In this document: positions 16,115 to 24,346 of the stretch, in pieces
Position numbering within the stretch: the stretch's first letter is position 1
Layout of the letters: every line of letters starts with the position of its first letter
Assembly: GCF_016756395.1 (NCBI RefSeq)
Contig: NZ_AP018365.1
Span: 5,521,001-5,585,000, forward strand
Direction: 5' to 3'
Source of the DNA: Streptomyces sp. SN-593
GTDB lineage: Bacteria > Actinomycetota > Actinomycetes > Streptomycetales > Streptomycetaceae
Length of the DNA: 64,000 bases
Notes under the pieces: model-generated
What the model was told of the DNA's origin: nothing
The model's input: the letters and a program-made list of their open reading frames with translations, nothing else
Databases searched by the model: none
Translations under genes and position numbers: made by a program

Positions 16115-16588
16115 GAGGCCCTTTCCCGGCAGGGTTCGTGTTTCTGAAACAAGAAGTGCGGCACATCCCGGAACGGCGGACGCCGGCGGCACGGTCGCGC
16201 GCCGGCGGCCGGTGGTCTTCCGGCCTCTCGACAATGTGTGTTTCCTGAAGGAAGCAGAGCGGTCGCAGACATGTCAAGACGTCGGCGCGCGCCCGGGGCT
16301 TCACCTCCTGGAGGCGGTCTGTGCCTGCTGGGGCGGGATGTGCGCGTGCGGCCGCGGCTGCCTACGGCTTGTGAACGCACAGGTCGAGGGCGGTCCGCGG
16401 GTCAACGCCGGGGGAGGGCGCCGGGCTTGCCGCGGTGGCCGGAACGCGTCCGATCGGGCGGCCCGAACTCACCCGTCAGGAAGGTTTACTTACAGAAGCC
16501 TTGACGCGGTCTCGTGTTCCGTCGCAGACTCCCGTTCTGCTCGGCCGACATGAAACACCCCCCACCACCGGCCCACACGGAGCCACGC
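16115..16588. other. Divergent promoter region, beta-helix gene / chitinase
   Basis: This is 474 bp without a gene between two divergent secreted-protein genes. It contains a small inverted repeat (ttcct-ga-aggaa, near 16240-16255) and an AT-richer stretch (aggtttacttacagaag) followed by TTGACG near 16500, a possible -35 for the chitinase gene. I see no clear DasR-type site. Confidence 0.4.
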
Positions 16589-17935
16589 ATGCGCCTCAGA
16601 CACGGCATCGCGTCCCTTGCCACGATGGCCCTCGCCTCGGCGGCCGCCCTCCTCGGCGCCACCGGCGAAGCCCACGCCGCAACGGGCCTTCCCGCCCACT
16701 TCGCCGCCCCCTACCTCCAGATCGACGGCAACACGGCCAACGACATGGCGTCCGACATGAACGCCACCGGGCTGAAGTACTACACGCTGGCGTTCCTCAT
16801 CCCGAAGTCCGGCTGCACCGCGCAGTGGGAGGCCAGCGGCGACTCGGTCGGCGCGTACTCCTCGCAGATCAACGCGCTCAAGTCGGCCGGCGGCACCGCG
16901 ATCGTCTCCTTCGGCGGTGCCGAGGGCGGGGAGCTGGCCCAGACCTGCACCTCCGTCTCCTCGCTGACGGCCGCCTACGCCAACGTCGTCAACACCTACG
17001 GGATCACCCGGCTCGACTTCGACATCGAGGGCGGCACCCTCGGTGACACCGCCTCCAACCAGCGCCGCAACCAGGCCCTGGCCGCGCTCCAGGCGCAGAA
17101 CCCGGCGGTGCAGGTGGCCTACACCCTCGCGGTGGCCCCCAACGGCCTGCCCTCGCAGGAGTACAACGTGCTCAGCGACGCCAAGAGCAAGGGCGTCAAC
17201 GTGAGCGCGGTGAACATCATGACGATGGACTTCGGCGACGGCCAGAACGCCCTGGCCGACGCCGAGTCCGGGGCCCGTGCCACCGCCGGCCAGCTCGCGA
17301 CGCTCTACGGCATCTCCACCTCGGCCGCCTACAACCGGATCGGACTGACCCCGATCGCCGGCCAGAACGACGACAACGAGTACTTCTCGCAGTCCGACGC
17401 GCAGACCCTGGAGAGCTTCGCGGCCTCCAACGGCGTGCAGGAGCTGTCGTTCTGGGAGGTCGACTACTACGACAAGCCGGTCGGCTACGCCTACTCCCGG
17501 ATCTTCAACCAGATCGGCGGGGGCAGCACCGGCGGCGGGACCGGCGGCGGCACCACCGGCCAGATCACCGGGTACGGCGGCAAGTGCGTGGACGTGGCCT
17601 CCGCCTCCACCGCCAACGGCGCCGCGGTGCAGCTGTACGACTGCAACGGCACCAACGCGCAGCAGTGGACCGTGGGTTCGGACGGCACCGTAAGGGCGCT
17701 GGGCAAGTGCATGGACGTGACGGCGGCCGGCACCGCCGACGGCACGCAGGTGCAGTTGTACGACTGCAACGGCACCGGCGCCCAGGTCTGGCAGCACCAG
17801 TCCAACGGCGAGCTGGTCAACCCGGTGTCCGGCAAGTGCCTGGACGCGACCGGGCCCAGCTCGGCGAACGGCACCCGGCTGCAGATCTGGACCTGCTTCG
17901 ACAGCGCCAACCAGCAGTGGAGCGTGCCGAGCTGA
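16589..17935 (+). CDS. Secreted GH18 chitinase with C-terminal ricin-type domain
   Basis: This 448-residue protein starts with a signal peptide (basic MRLRHG, hydrophobic core, GEAHAA). The GH18 barrel carries the catalytic motif in RLDFDIEGG (the DxxDxDxE family, with Glu as the acid) and a conserved NIMTMDFGDG strand. A Gly/Thr linker leads to a beta-trefoil of three repeats, each with CxD and QQW-type elements (NAQQWTV, GAQVWQH, NQQWSVP). It hydrolyses chitin-like polymers outside the cell. The ATG at 16589 gives the better signal peptide; an ATG at 16550 would add 13 residues. Confidence 0.9.
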   Translation: MRLRHGIASLATMALASAAALLGATGEAHAATGLPAHFAAPYLQIDGNTANDMASDMNATGLKYYTLAFLIPKSGCTAQWEASGDSVGAYSSQINALKSAGGTAIVSFGGAEGGELAQTCTSVSSLTAAYANVVNTYGITRLDFDIEGGTLGDTASNQRRNQALAALQAQNPAVQVAYTLAVAPNGLPSQEYNVLSDAKSKGVNVSAVNIMTMDFGDGQNALADAESGARATAGQLATLYGISTSAAYNRIGLTPIAGQNDDNEYFSQSDAQTLESFAASNGVQELSFWEVDYYDKPVGYAYSRIFNQIGGGSTGGGTGGGTTGQITGYGGKCVDVASASTANGAAVQLYDCNGTNAQQWTVGSDGTVRALGKCMDVTAAGTADGTQVQLYDCNGTGAQVWQHQSNGELVNPVSGKCLDATGPSSANGTRLQIWTCFDSANQQWSVPS

Positions 17936-17989
17936 GGTGGCGTCGCCTGCGTACCACCGGTGCGGAGGCGACCTCGGAGGGATCGCTGG

Positions 17990-18024
17990 GCCGGCCGGGT
18001 GGCGTTCACGCGCCCCCGGCCGGC
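17990..18024. terminator. Bidirectional terminator, chitinase / RsbU-like gene
   Basis: A perfect 10-bp stem (gccggccggg with cccggccggc) around a 15-base loop lies between the convergent stop codons at 17935 and 18025. Confidence 0.55.
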
Positions 18025-20514
18025 TCAGCCAGGGGTGAGGAGCTGCTCGGTCCAGATGGTCTTGCCGCCGGGCGTGTAGCGGCTGCCCCAGCGGTGGGTG
18101 AGCTGGGCGATCAGGAACAGGCCGCGGCCGCCCTCGTCCGTGAGGCGGGCACGGCGCAGGTGCGGCTGGGTCTGGCTGGGGTCGGACACCTCGCAGATCA
18201 GCCGCTGGTCGAGGATGAGCCGGACGGTGATCGGGGCGCCCGCGTAGCGGATCGCGTTGGTGACCAGCTCGCTGACGATCAGCTCGGTGCTGAACGCCAG
18301 GTCGTCGAGGTCCCAGTCGGCCATCCGGGCGGTGACGCCGGAGCGGACCTCGGCGACCGCCTCGGGACCCGCGGCCACCGTCCAGCCGGCGGTCCGGTCG
18401 GCCGGCAGCTCCCGGGTACGGGCCAGCAGCAGCGTCTGGTCGTGGTCGGGCGCGGGGTCCGAGAGCCGCCCGAGCAGTTCGCGGCCTGCGTCCGCCATCG
18501 GGCGGCCGCTCTCCGCCGCGGCGCGCGCCACCTCCTCGACCGCGGCCTGCCGCCGGGCCCTGGCCGGGTCGTCCTGCCGCACCGCGCCGTCGCTGTGGAA
18601 GGCCAGCACGTCTCCGGCCGACAGCAGCAACTCGGTCGTCTCGAAGGGGCCGCCGCCGGTGCCGAGCGGCGGCCCGGCGTTGAGTTCGACGTGCTCGACC
18701 GCCAGGGGCGCGGCCAACGGCGGTTCGGGAGGGGGCCGTTCGGGCGGTGACGGGTCTGCGGACGGGTCGGCGGGGGCGCCGGCGGGGGTGTCGGCGGCCG
18801 GCTCGGCCGGTTCCCCGGCGGGCGCTGTGGCGGGCGGTGCGGGTGCGGGAGCTTCCCCGGCACCCGGTGATCCGGCGGCGGATGCCGCGGCCGGCGTCCC
18901 CTCGACGGGCGGCGACGGGGCCGCGGCGCCTCCCCGTACCAGCACCGGCCCGGGGTGGCCCGCCGAGGCGATCACGCAGCGGCCGGTCAGCGGGTCGTAC
19001 GTCGCGTAGACGCAGGACGCGCCGCGCAGCGCCGTCTCGATTCCCGCCTGCACCGGGTCGCCGTCGTCGGTGTTCGCGAAGCGCACCACCAGGTCGTCCA
19101 GGTGGCTGAGGAGCTCGTCGGGCGCCGGGTCGAGGTCGGCGAGCGTGCCCACCGCGGCCCGCAGCCGGCCCATCGCCGCCGTCGCGCCGAGGCCGTGTCC
19201 GGGCACCCTCCCGACCAGGAACGCCACCCGTGCGGAGGAGAGTTCGATGACGTCGAACCAACTCCCGCCGATGCCCTCGGGGGTGCCGCCGGGCACGTAC
19301 ACCCCCGACGTCTCGGCGGCCGTGCTGTCGCCCACCACCCGTGGCAGCAGGCTGCGTTGCAGCGTCTCCACGGCCCGCCGCTCCTTGGTGTAGCGGCGGG
19401 CGTTGTCGATGCTCAGGGCGGCCCGCGAGGCGATCTCGTCGGCGAGCCCCGCGTCGTCCTCGTCGAACCGGCGGCGGTCGCCCAGCCGCCAGAGCAGCAC
19501 GGTGCCGAGCACCAGGCCGCGCGCCTGCACCGGCATCAGCAGCAGCGACGTGGCGTCGGGCGGGAGGAACAGCCGGGCCCGCTCGTTCGCCGACAGCAGC
19601 GACCGCAGTTCGGTGAGGTCGGGCAGCGCGCCCGCGGCGCCGCGCCGCACCTGCTCGCTCGCGACATCGCCGACGGCCAGCGTGGCCCCGCGCGGGTAGA
19701 CCTCCCGCGGCCACCCGCCGACCGCCGCCACGGCCACCCGGCGCAGCGGCGTGTCCCCGGTGAACGGGGCGGGCTCCTCGCCCTGGAGCACCGAGACGGT
19801 CAGGTCGACCGCCGCCAGGTCCGCGAAGGCGGGGACGAGCACGGCGGCCAGGTCGTCGGCGTTGCGGGTGATGTCCAGCGACCCGCCGATCGCCGAGGCG
19901 GAGGCATAGCGCAGGTCGGCCCGCAGCGACGCGTCCGGACCCGCGGTGGCCAGCCGGGGGCGCCGCAGCGGGCCGACCTCGGCGCGCGGCGCGTCGTCCC
20001 CGGCGGCCGATTCCTGCGCGGCGGCCCCCGCTTCCGCCCTGTTCCCGGACGTCCCGTTCCCGGTCGTCCCGTTCCCGGCCGCGCCGGGAGCGGCGTCGGG
20101 CGCCCGCGCGGCCGGTTCCGGCCCGGGCTCCTCGGGACCCGGCGGACCGCCCTGGGCCATCCGCAGCAGGAAGTGCGCGCCGTGCGGGCCGTCCGGCGCC
20201 AGGACGGACACCCGCAGCCGGACGGGCAGCGTGCCGCCGCCCGGGCGCAGCAGCACCACCCCGCCGGTGTTCTGCCGGCCGTCCCGCGCCCCCGCCTCCA
20301 GGACGGACCAGGTGCCCGGGCTCTCGAACAGCTCCGCGACCCCGCGGCCACGCAGCGTACCGGGGGCGCACCCGAACAGGTCCGCCGCCCGCCCGGTGCA
20401 GCTCACCACCGTCCCGCGGGCGTCCACCACCAGCGCCGCGTCGCCGCGCGCCCGGCGCACCGGACCCTCCGGCCCGGCGGCATCGGTCCTTCGCCCAGGC
20501 CCGCTCGAACCCAT
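18025..20514 (-). CDS. RsbU/SpoIIE-like protein with PAS, GAF, degenerate PP2C and ATPase domains
   Basis: The protein has 829 residues. Order: a PAS-like sensor (about 25-125), an Ala/Gly/Asn-rich linker, a GAF domain (about 190-385), a SpoIIE-type PP2C module (about 395-690, interrupted by a Pro/Ala-rich insert) and a C-terminal anti-sigma-type HATPase. The ATPase boxes look intact (ELIVSELVTNAIRYAG, DEGGRGLFLIAQL). The PP2C module is damaged: the usual GGDWFD reads GGSWFD (Ser418) and the usual GDVxGHG reads GRVPGHG (Arg436), so two metal-binding Asp residues are gone. It is probably a pseudo-phosphatase or a kinase-only sensor. I chose the ATG at 20514; upstream in-frame sequence is non-coding repeat. 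Confidence 0.85.
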   Translation of the reverse strand: MGSSGPGRRTDAAGPEGPVRRARGDAALVVDARGTVVSCTGRAADLFGCAPGTLRGRGVAELFESPGTWSVLEAGARDGRQNTGGVVLLRPGGGTLPVRLRVSVLAPDGPHGAHFLLRMAQGGPPGPEEPGPEPAARAPDAAPGAAGNGTTGNGTSGNRAEAGAAAQESAAGDDAPRAEVGPLRRPRLATAGPDASLRADLRYASASAIGGSLDITRNADDLAAVLVPAFADLAAVDLTVSVLQGEEPAPFTGDTPLRRVAVAAVGGWPREVYPRGATLAVGDVASEQVRRGAAGALPDLTELRSLLSANERARLFLPPDATSLLLMPVQARGLVLGTVLLWRLGDRRRFDEDDAGLADEIASRAALSIDNARRYTKERRAVETLQRSLLPRVVGDSTAAETSGVYVPGGTPEGIGGSWFDVIELSSARVAFLVGRVPGHGLGATAAMGRLRAAVGTLADLDPAPDELLSHLDDLVVRFANTDDGDPVQAGIETALRGASCVYATYDPLTGRCVIASAGHPGPVLVRGGAAAPSPPVEGTPAAASAAGSPGAGEAPAPAPPATAPAGEPAEPAADTPAGAPADPSADPSPPERPPPEPPLAAPLAVEHVELNAGPPLGTGGGPFETTELLLSAGDVLAFHSDGAVRQDDPARARRQAAVEEVARAAAESGRPMADAGRELLGRLSDPAPDHDQTLLLARTRELPADRTAGWTVAAGPEAVAEVRSGVTARMADWDLDDLAFSTELIVSELVTNAIRYAGAPITVRLILDQRLICEVSDPSQTQPHLRRARLTDEGGRGLFLIAQLTHRWGSRYTPGGKTIWTEQLLTPG

Positions 20515-21033
20515 ACGCCCATTGAAACGCGGGCCGCCGCCGCCCGCGCGCCGGGCGCCCCGACCAGGGCGGCGGGGGAGCGCCGCGTGCGCCGGGACGC
20601 GACGGGCCCGCGCCGCGGTCCCGGCCCGCGCCCCGGAACCCCGCCCCGGAACCCCGCCCCGGAACCCCGCCCCGGAACCCCGGGCCGGAACCTCGGGCCG
20701 GAACCTCGGCCGCGTCCCGGCCCGCCGGGCGTGACGGGGGCGGTGGCTGGTGCGGGTGGGGCGCGGGGAGGGGCGCCGGAAGCGGATCGGAAGCGGACCG
20801 GAAGCGGTCGGCGCTGGCCGCGGAAGCGGCCGTACTGGTCGCATCGACAGGGCGCAGGAGTTCCGCTCCGCCGCACCGCACGCAGGGGTGGTGCCGGTCG
20901 GGCACCGTGAATCGGCCGTCCGCGGCCTACTGAAATATGACGATGTATCAGCAGCCGTGCCGCATGGCCGGATCCTGCCGTGTAAGCAGGGCGGTGAGCG
21001 CGACGGCGCTGTCCATCAGCGATGGAGTGGCAC
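20515..21033. other. Divergent intergenic region before the TIR operon
   Basis: There are 519 bp between the RsbU-like gene and the operon starting at 21034. It holds a six-unit 13-bp tandem repeat (20631-20708) and an AT-richer patch near 20930-20955 (ctgaaatatgacgatgtatc) that may carry the operon promoter. No small gene is visible. Confidence 0.5.
20631..20708. repeat. 13-bp tandem repeat, six units
   Basis: Four exact copies of ccccggaaccccg (20631-20682) are followed by two copies of the variant ggccggaacctcg. The period is not a multiple of three and the block lies outside any supported gene. It therefore behaves as an intergenic slippage repeat rather than coding sequence. Confidence 0.85.
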
Positions 21034-21819
21034 ATGAATGACCTCGGAGCATCCGCTCGCCCGTCCGGACCGCCCCGCCCGCCGAAGCCGCCCGGAAGGA
21101 CGCAGGCCGCCCCCGGACCGTACCCGGCGGTGGGCCTGACCCTCGGCGCCGGACCGGTGCGCACCCGCGCCCTGGTGGCGATCGGGATTCCGCTGCTGGT
21201 CGTGGTCGTGCTCGGCCTGTGGGCCGGTCCGTCGTCGTCCGGGTCCGCGTCCGGCGGCTCACGGAGCGTCCCGACCAGCGGACTGTTCGGCGCGCCCGGC
21301 GCCGCCCCCGACGACCGGCAGCCCACGGCCGCGCCGACGGACACCGGCTCCTCCGACCCCTTCGGCGACCTGTTCACGACGCCCTCCGGCACGCCGACGG
21401 ACCCGGACGGCTACGGCGCCGACGACGGCACGGCCCCCGACGGCTACGGAGACGGCACCGGCACGGACGACGGCACGGGCGACGGCACGGCCGACGCGGG
21501 CATATCGGGCGCGTCGCCGTCCGCCACCCCGGTCCCCGCCGCGGTCGTCACCGGTTTCTACGACGACGTCGACGACGGCGACTACGCCGACGCCTGGGAC
21601 CTCGGCGGCAAGAACCTCGACGAGGGCTACGACGACTTCGTCGCCGGCTTCTCCGACACGGCGTCCGTCGACGTCACCGTCACGTCCGTCACCGGCGGCA
21701 CGGTCTTTGTGAGCGTCGAGTCGGTGCACACCGACGGCACGCACCACACGTACTCCGGCGCCTACCAGGTGGCCGACGGGGTCATCACCGGCGGTCACCT
21801 CGTCGAGGACGACCGATGA
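21034..21819 (+). CDS. Membrane-anchored Asp/Gly-rich protein of unknown function
   Basis: The protein has 261 residues. A Pro-rich cytoplasmic N-terminus (about 1-45) is followed by one transmembrane helix (ALVAIGIPLLVVVVLGLWAG) and a low-complexity Asp/Gly/Thr/Pro linker to about residue 170. A compact C-terminal domain (VVTGFYDDVDDGDYADAWDL to the end) resembles small NTF2-like or DUF4878-like extracellular domains. I do not recognise the family with certainty. The ATG at 21034 has GGAG five bases upstream. Its stop overlaps the next ATG (ATGA), so it opens the operon that ends with the TIR-like gene. Confidence 0.75.
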   Translation: MNDLGASARPSGPPRPPKPPGRTQAAPGPYPAVGLTLGAGPVRTRALVAIGIPLLVVVVLGLWAGPSSSGSASGGSRSVPTSGLFGAPGAAPDDRQPTAAPTDTGSSDPFGDLFTTPSGTPTDPDGYGADDGTAPDGYGDGTGTDDGTGDGTADAGISGASPSATPVPAAVVTGFYDDVDDGDYADAWDLGGKNLDEGYDDFVAGFSDTASVDVTVTSVTGGTVFVSVESVHTDGTHHTYSGAYQVADGVITGGHLVEDDR

Positions 21820-23423
21820 GCGACGACAGGGGAGACCCCATGGGGAACACGCCCGACCGGCAGTTCGCGACGAGCAACGCCACCCGGCTGCTGAGCGCCG
21901 GCACCTACCTCGACCCGGTCTACCGCAAGTCGGTGATCAGGGAACTGCTCGCCCACCGCTTCCGGGTGGTCGCGCCGGCGTACGGCTACGACACGGTGAC
22001 GGTCCTCGCGCACGCGCTCGCCGCCCACAAGCTGCGCCGCGACCAGTTGCTGGTCATGGCGGGGGGCACGGCGCTGCTGGTGGTGCTCATGGCCACCGGC
22101 GCGATCAGCGTCGCGCTCGGGCTGCCGGTCATCGTCTGGCTGGTCTGGGCGGCGGCCTTCCTGCGCCGGATCGCGACCCTGCACATCCTGGCCGGGCGCC
22201 TCGGCCCGGGGGAGGGCGGCGGTTTCGACGGGGGATACCCGGTCACCAAGGCCCTCACCGGCGACCTCGTCCGCAAGATCGCGGCGGAGCAGGTCGCCGA
22301 CCGCGGCGTGGTCCTGTACGGCGGCTACCGCCCGTTCGTGGGCGCGGGCGCCCTGGTGCACCGCTGGTCGAACGCCGAACTGCTCGTCGGCGCCCGGCTC
22401 GGCCTGCTCGACGAGGGCTTCGCCGATCCGGCGCACCTGCCGCCGGACATGCTCGCCCATGTGGCGGCCACCGTGCCCGAGCACCTGCCGGAGCCCGGAT
22501 CACACCGCGGGCAGGCGGCGGACCCGGTCCGGCGCAAGGAGGTGATCCCGTTCACGGTGGACGAGATCACCGGCTACGTCGGCGCCCGGATGAGTGCCGA
22601 ACTGCGCGACGAGGCGCCGCCGGAGCAGCGCGTCGAGGGCCTCACCGTCGAGCGCCGCAGCTACGCCACCGCCCTCACCGCCGTCCGCGACCTGCCGCGC
22701 CAGTGGCCGGCCCGGTCCGGCGCGCCGGCCGCGCACTGGGAGGAGGAGTACGACGCCGCCCGCGAGTACCTCTGCGTGCGGGTCGGCTCCTGGGACGAGG
22801 AACTGGTCACCTCGATCTTCGTGGGGTTCGACCTCAAGGGCCGCACGCTGCACACCGAGTTCTCCACGTACGTGCTGCCGCCGCTGATCCAGAGCTTCCA
22901 CCTCGCCGACCGGCTGACCGGGCGGCTGACCGGACGCCTCATGGCGCGCGTCGCCTGGCACGTGGTCAGGAGCGCCCCGTCGGACCTGGCGCGGCTGATC
23001 CTCAACCCGCTGCGCGAGCGGCTGCCGCGGCGGCTGCGGCGCGGCCGGGTCCTGGTCGAGATCGAACAGCCGGTCGACACCAGCGAATTCCGGTTGGGCC
23101 GCTACGCGGAGGACGCCGTGAACCGCGGCGCGCTGATCAGCGTGCGGGAAATGGCCACCCGCGGCGACTTCCCGCACTACTTCCAGGAGTCGGACACGAT
23201 CAAGTACACGCGGATCGTGGAACGCCGGCTGCTCCAGATCATCCGCACCTTCCTCCAGGAGCACAACGTCGATCTCGCCGACCACGACGCCCAGCAGACC
23301 AACGTCCTCCAGCAGCATTTCGGCGACAACAACGACAACTCCGGTACCGGCAACACCATGCACACCCGGACCGGCGGCAATCGGCCGGCCGGCGGCAACC
23401 CGCCCATCGGCCAGGGAGCGTGA
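21816..23423 (+). CDS. Membrane protein with C-terminal Asn/Gly-rich homotypic motif
   Basis: This 535-residue protein is not one I recognise by family. A short N-terminal region precedes two closely spaced hydrophobic helices (about residues 77-118), then a large soluble part with a pattern resembling a conserved Actinobacterial membrane-protein body (SWDEELVTSIFVGFDLKGRT, FQESDTIKYTRIVERRLLQI). The tail at residues 503-522 reads GDNNDNSGTGNTMHTRTGGN and is almost repeated at the start of the downstream TIR-like protein. An alternative ATG at 21840 has a good GGGGAG site. The gene overlaps its upstream neighbour by ATGA and is four bases from the TIR-like gene. Confidence 0.8.
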   Translation: MSDDRGDPMGNTPDRQFATSNATRLLSAGTYLDPVYRKSVIRELLAHRFRVVAPAYGYDTVTVLAHALAAHKLRRDQLLVMAGGTALLVVLMATGAISVALGLPVIVWLVWAAAFLRRIATLHILAGRLGPGEGGGFDGGYPVTKALTGDLVRKIAAEQVADRGVVLYGGYRPFVGAGALVHRWSNAELLVGARLGLLDEGFADPAHLPPDMLAHVAATVPEHLPEPGSHRGQAADPVRRKEVIPFTVDEITGYVGARMSAELRDEAPPEQRVEGLTVERRSYATALTAVRDLPRQWPARSGAPAAHWEEEYDAAREYLCVRVGSWDEELVTSIFVGFDLKGRTLHTEFSTYVLPPLIQSFHLADRLTGRLTGRLMARVAWHVVRSAPSDLARLILNPLRERLPRRLRRGRVLVEIEQPVDTSEFRLGRYAEDAVNRGALISVREMATRGDFPHYFQESDTIKYTRIVERRLLQIIRTFLQEHNVDLADHDAQQTNVLQQHFGDNNDNSGTGNTMHTRTGGNRPAGGNPPIGQGA

Positions 23424-23427
23424 ACTC

Positions 23428-24177
23428 GTGAGTCCGATCCGATCCGTCCACTACGGCGACAACAACGACAACTCGGGGTCCGGCAACACCATGTACACCC
23501 GGGCGGGGGGCAACTCGACGTACGGCGCGAACGCGCCGATCCACCTCGGGGCGCAGGCTCCCGCGGCTCCGCCCCCCGCCGCCCCGCCCGCCGCGGGCGG
23601 GGACGACCAGGGGACGCGGCCCGCCGCGTCCGCGCCGGGCCGCACCCGCCGGGTCTTCGTGGTGTACGGCCGCGACGAGCAGGTGCGCCGCGAGATGTTC
23701 GAGCTGCTGCGCCGGCTCGACCTGCGCCCGCTGGAGTGGGAGGACCTGGTCAGGGCGACCGGCCAGGCATCCCCCTTCCTCGGCGACGTGGTCGCGCAGG
23801 CCCCCGCGCAGGCCCAGGCCGCGCTGGTGCTGCTCACCCCGGACGACGTCGCCCACCTGCATCCGCGGCTGGCCGGCCCGAACGAGCCGGTCCACGAGAT
23901 CGAGCCGACCGGCCAGCCGCGCCAGAACGTGCTGATCGAGCTCGGCATGGTGTTGATGGCCTACCCCGAGCGCACCCTCATCGTGGAGGTCGGCGCGCTG
24001 CGGCCGGCCGCCGACACCACCGGACGCAACGTCATCCGCTTCGACGGTTCGGAGACCGCGCTCGGGAAGATCGTCGAACGGCTGAAGCAGGCCGGCTGCG
24101 ACGTGAACGACACCGGCTCGGACTGGCGGCAGACCTGGCCGTTCCGCCACCTGGACGCGTACGTCCGGCGTCCCTGA
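23428..24177 (+). CDS. TIR-like nucleotide-binding/NADase-type protein (PF10137-like) with N-terminal homotypic motif
   Basis: The protein has 249 residues from a GTG at 23428. Residues 10-29 are GDNNDNSGSGNTMYTRAGGN, then an Ala/Pro linker to about 72, then a TIR-like domain. This begins RRVFVVYGRDEQVRREMFEL, continues with VLLTPDD, and holds the candidate catalytic Glu171 in RQNVLIELGM; RFDGSE and a terminal helix follow. Related TIR domains in CBASS, Pycsar and Thoeris contexts degrade or convert NAD+. The motif repeated from the previous protein suggests the two assemble through like-like interaction. Two macro-domain genes lie directly downstream. The domain call is from motif recall. 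Confidence 0.85.
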   Translation: MSPIRSVHYGDNNDNSGSGNTMYTRAGGNSTYGANAPIHLGAQAPAAPPPAAPPAAGGDDQGTRPAASAPGRTRRVFVVYGRDEQVRREMFELLRRLDLRPLEWEDLVRATGQASPFLGDVVAQAPAQAQAALVLLTPDDVAHLHPRLAGPNEPVHEIEPTGQPRQNVLIELGMVLMAYPERTLIVEVGALRPAADTTGRNVIRFDGSETALGKIVERLKQAGCDVNDTGSDWRQTWPFRHLDAYVRRP

Positions 24178-24255
24178 GCGCCATTGGGCGCCCCGCGGAG
24201 TCCTGCCGGGCGCCGCCGGGCGCCGATGGGCTCGCCGGGTGCCCCGCGGGGCCGC

Positions 24256-24280
24256 GGCCCCGGGACGGCATCCCGGGGCC
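24256..24280. terminator. Bidirectional terminator between the TIR-like and TM-macro genes
   Basis: A perfect 10-bp stem (ggccccggga with tcccggggcc) around a 5-base loop sits in the 169-bp gap between the convergent genes. Confidence 0.5.
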
Positions 24281-24346
24281 CGCGGTCCCGCGGCCCGCGT
24301 CCGGACGGCGGGCGGGCGGCGTCCGGGCGGCCGGCGGGTGAGGGGC

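Noticed and set aside
20631..20708. Possible CRISPR-like array
   Set aside because: The units are directly adjacent with no spacers and only 13 bp long; it is a simple tandem repeat.
16490..20905. 1471-residue minus-strand reading frame
   Set aside because: It runs antisense to the chitinase gene and out of frame with the RsbU-like gene, and gives Arg/Gly/Pro-rich sequence without domains, as shadow frames do in very GC-rich DNA.
18955..20910. 651-residue plus-strand reading frame
   Set aside because: It is antisense to the RsbU-like gene and made up of His/Arg/Gly-rich noise.
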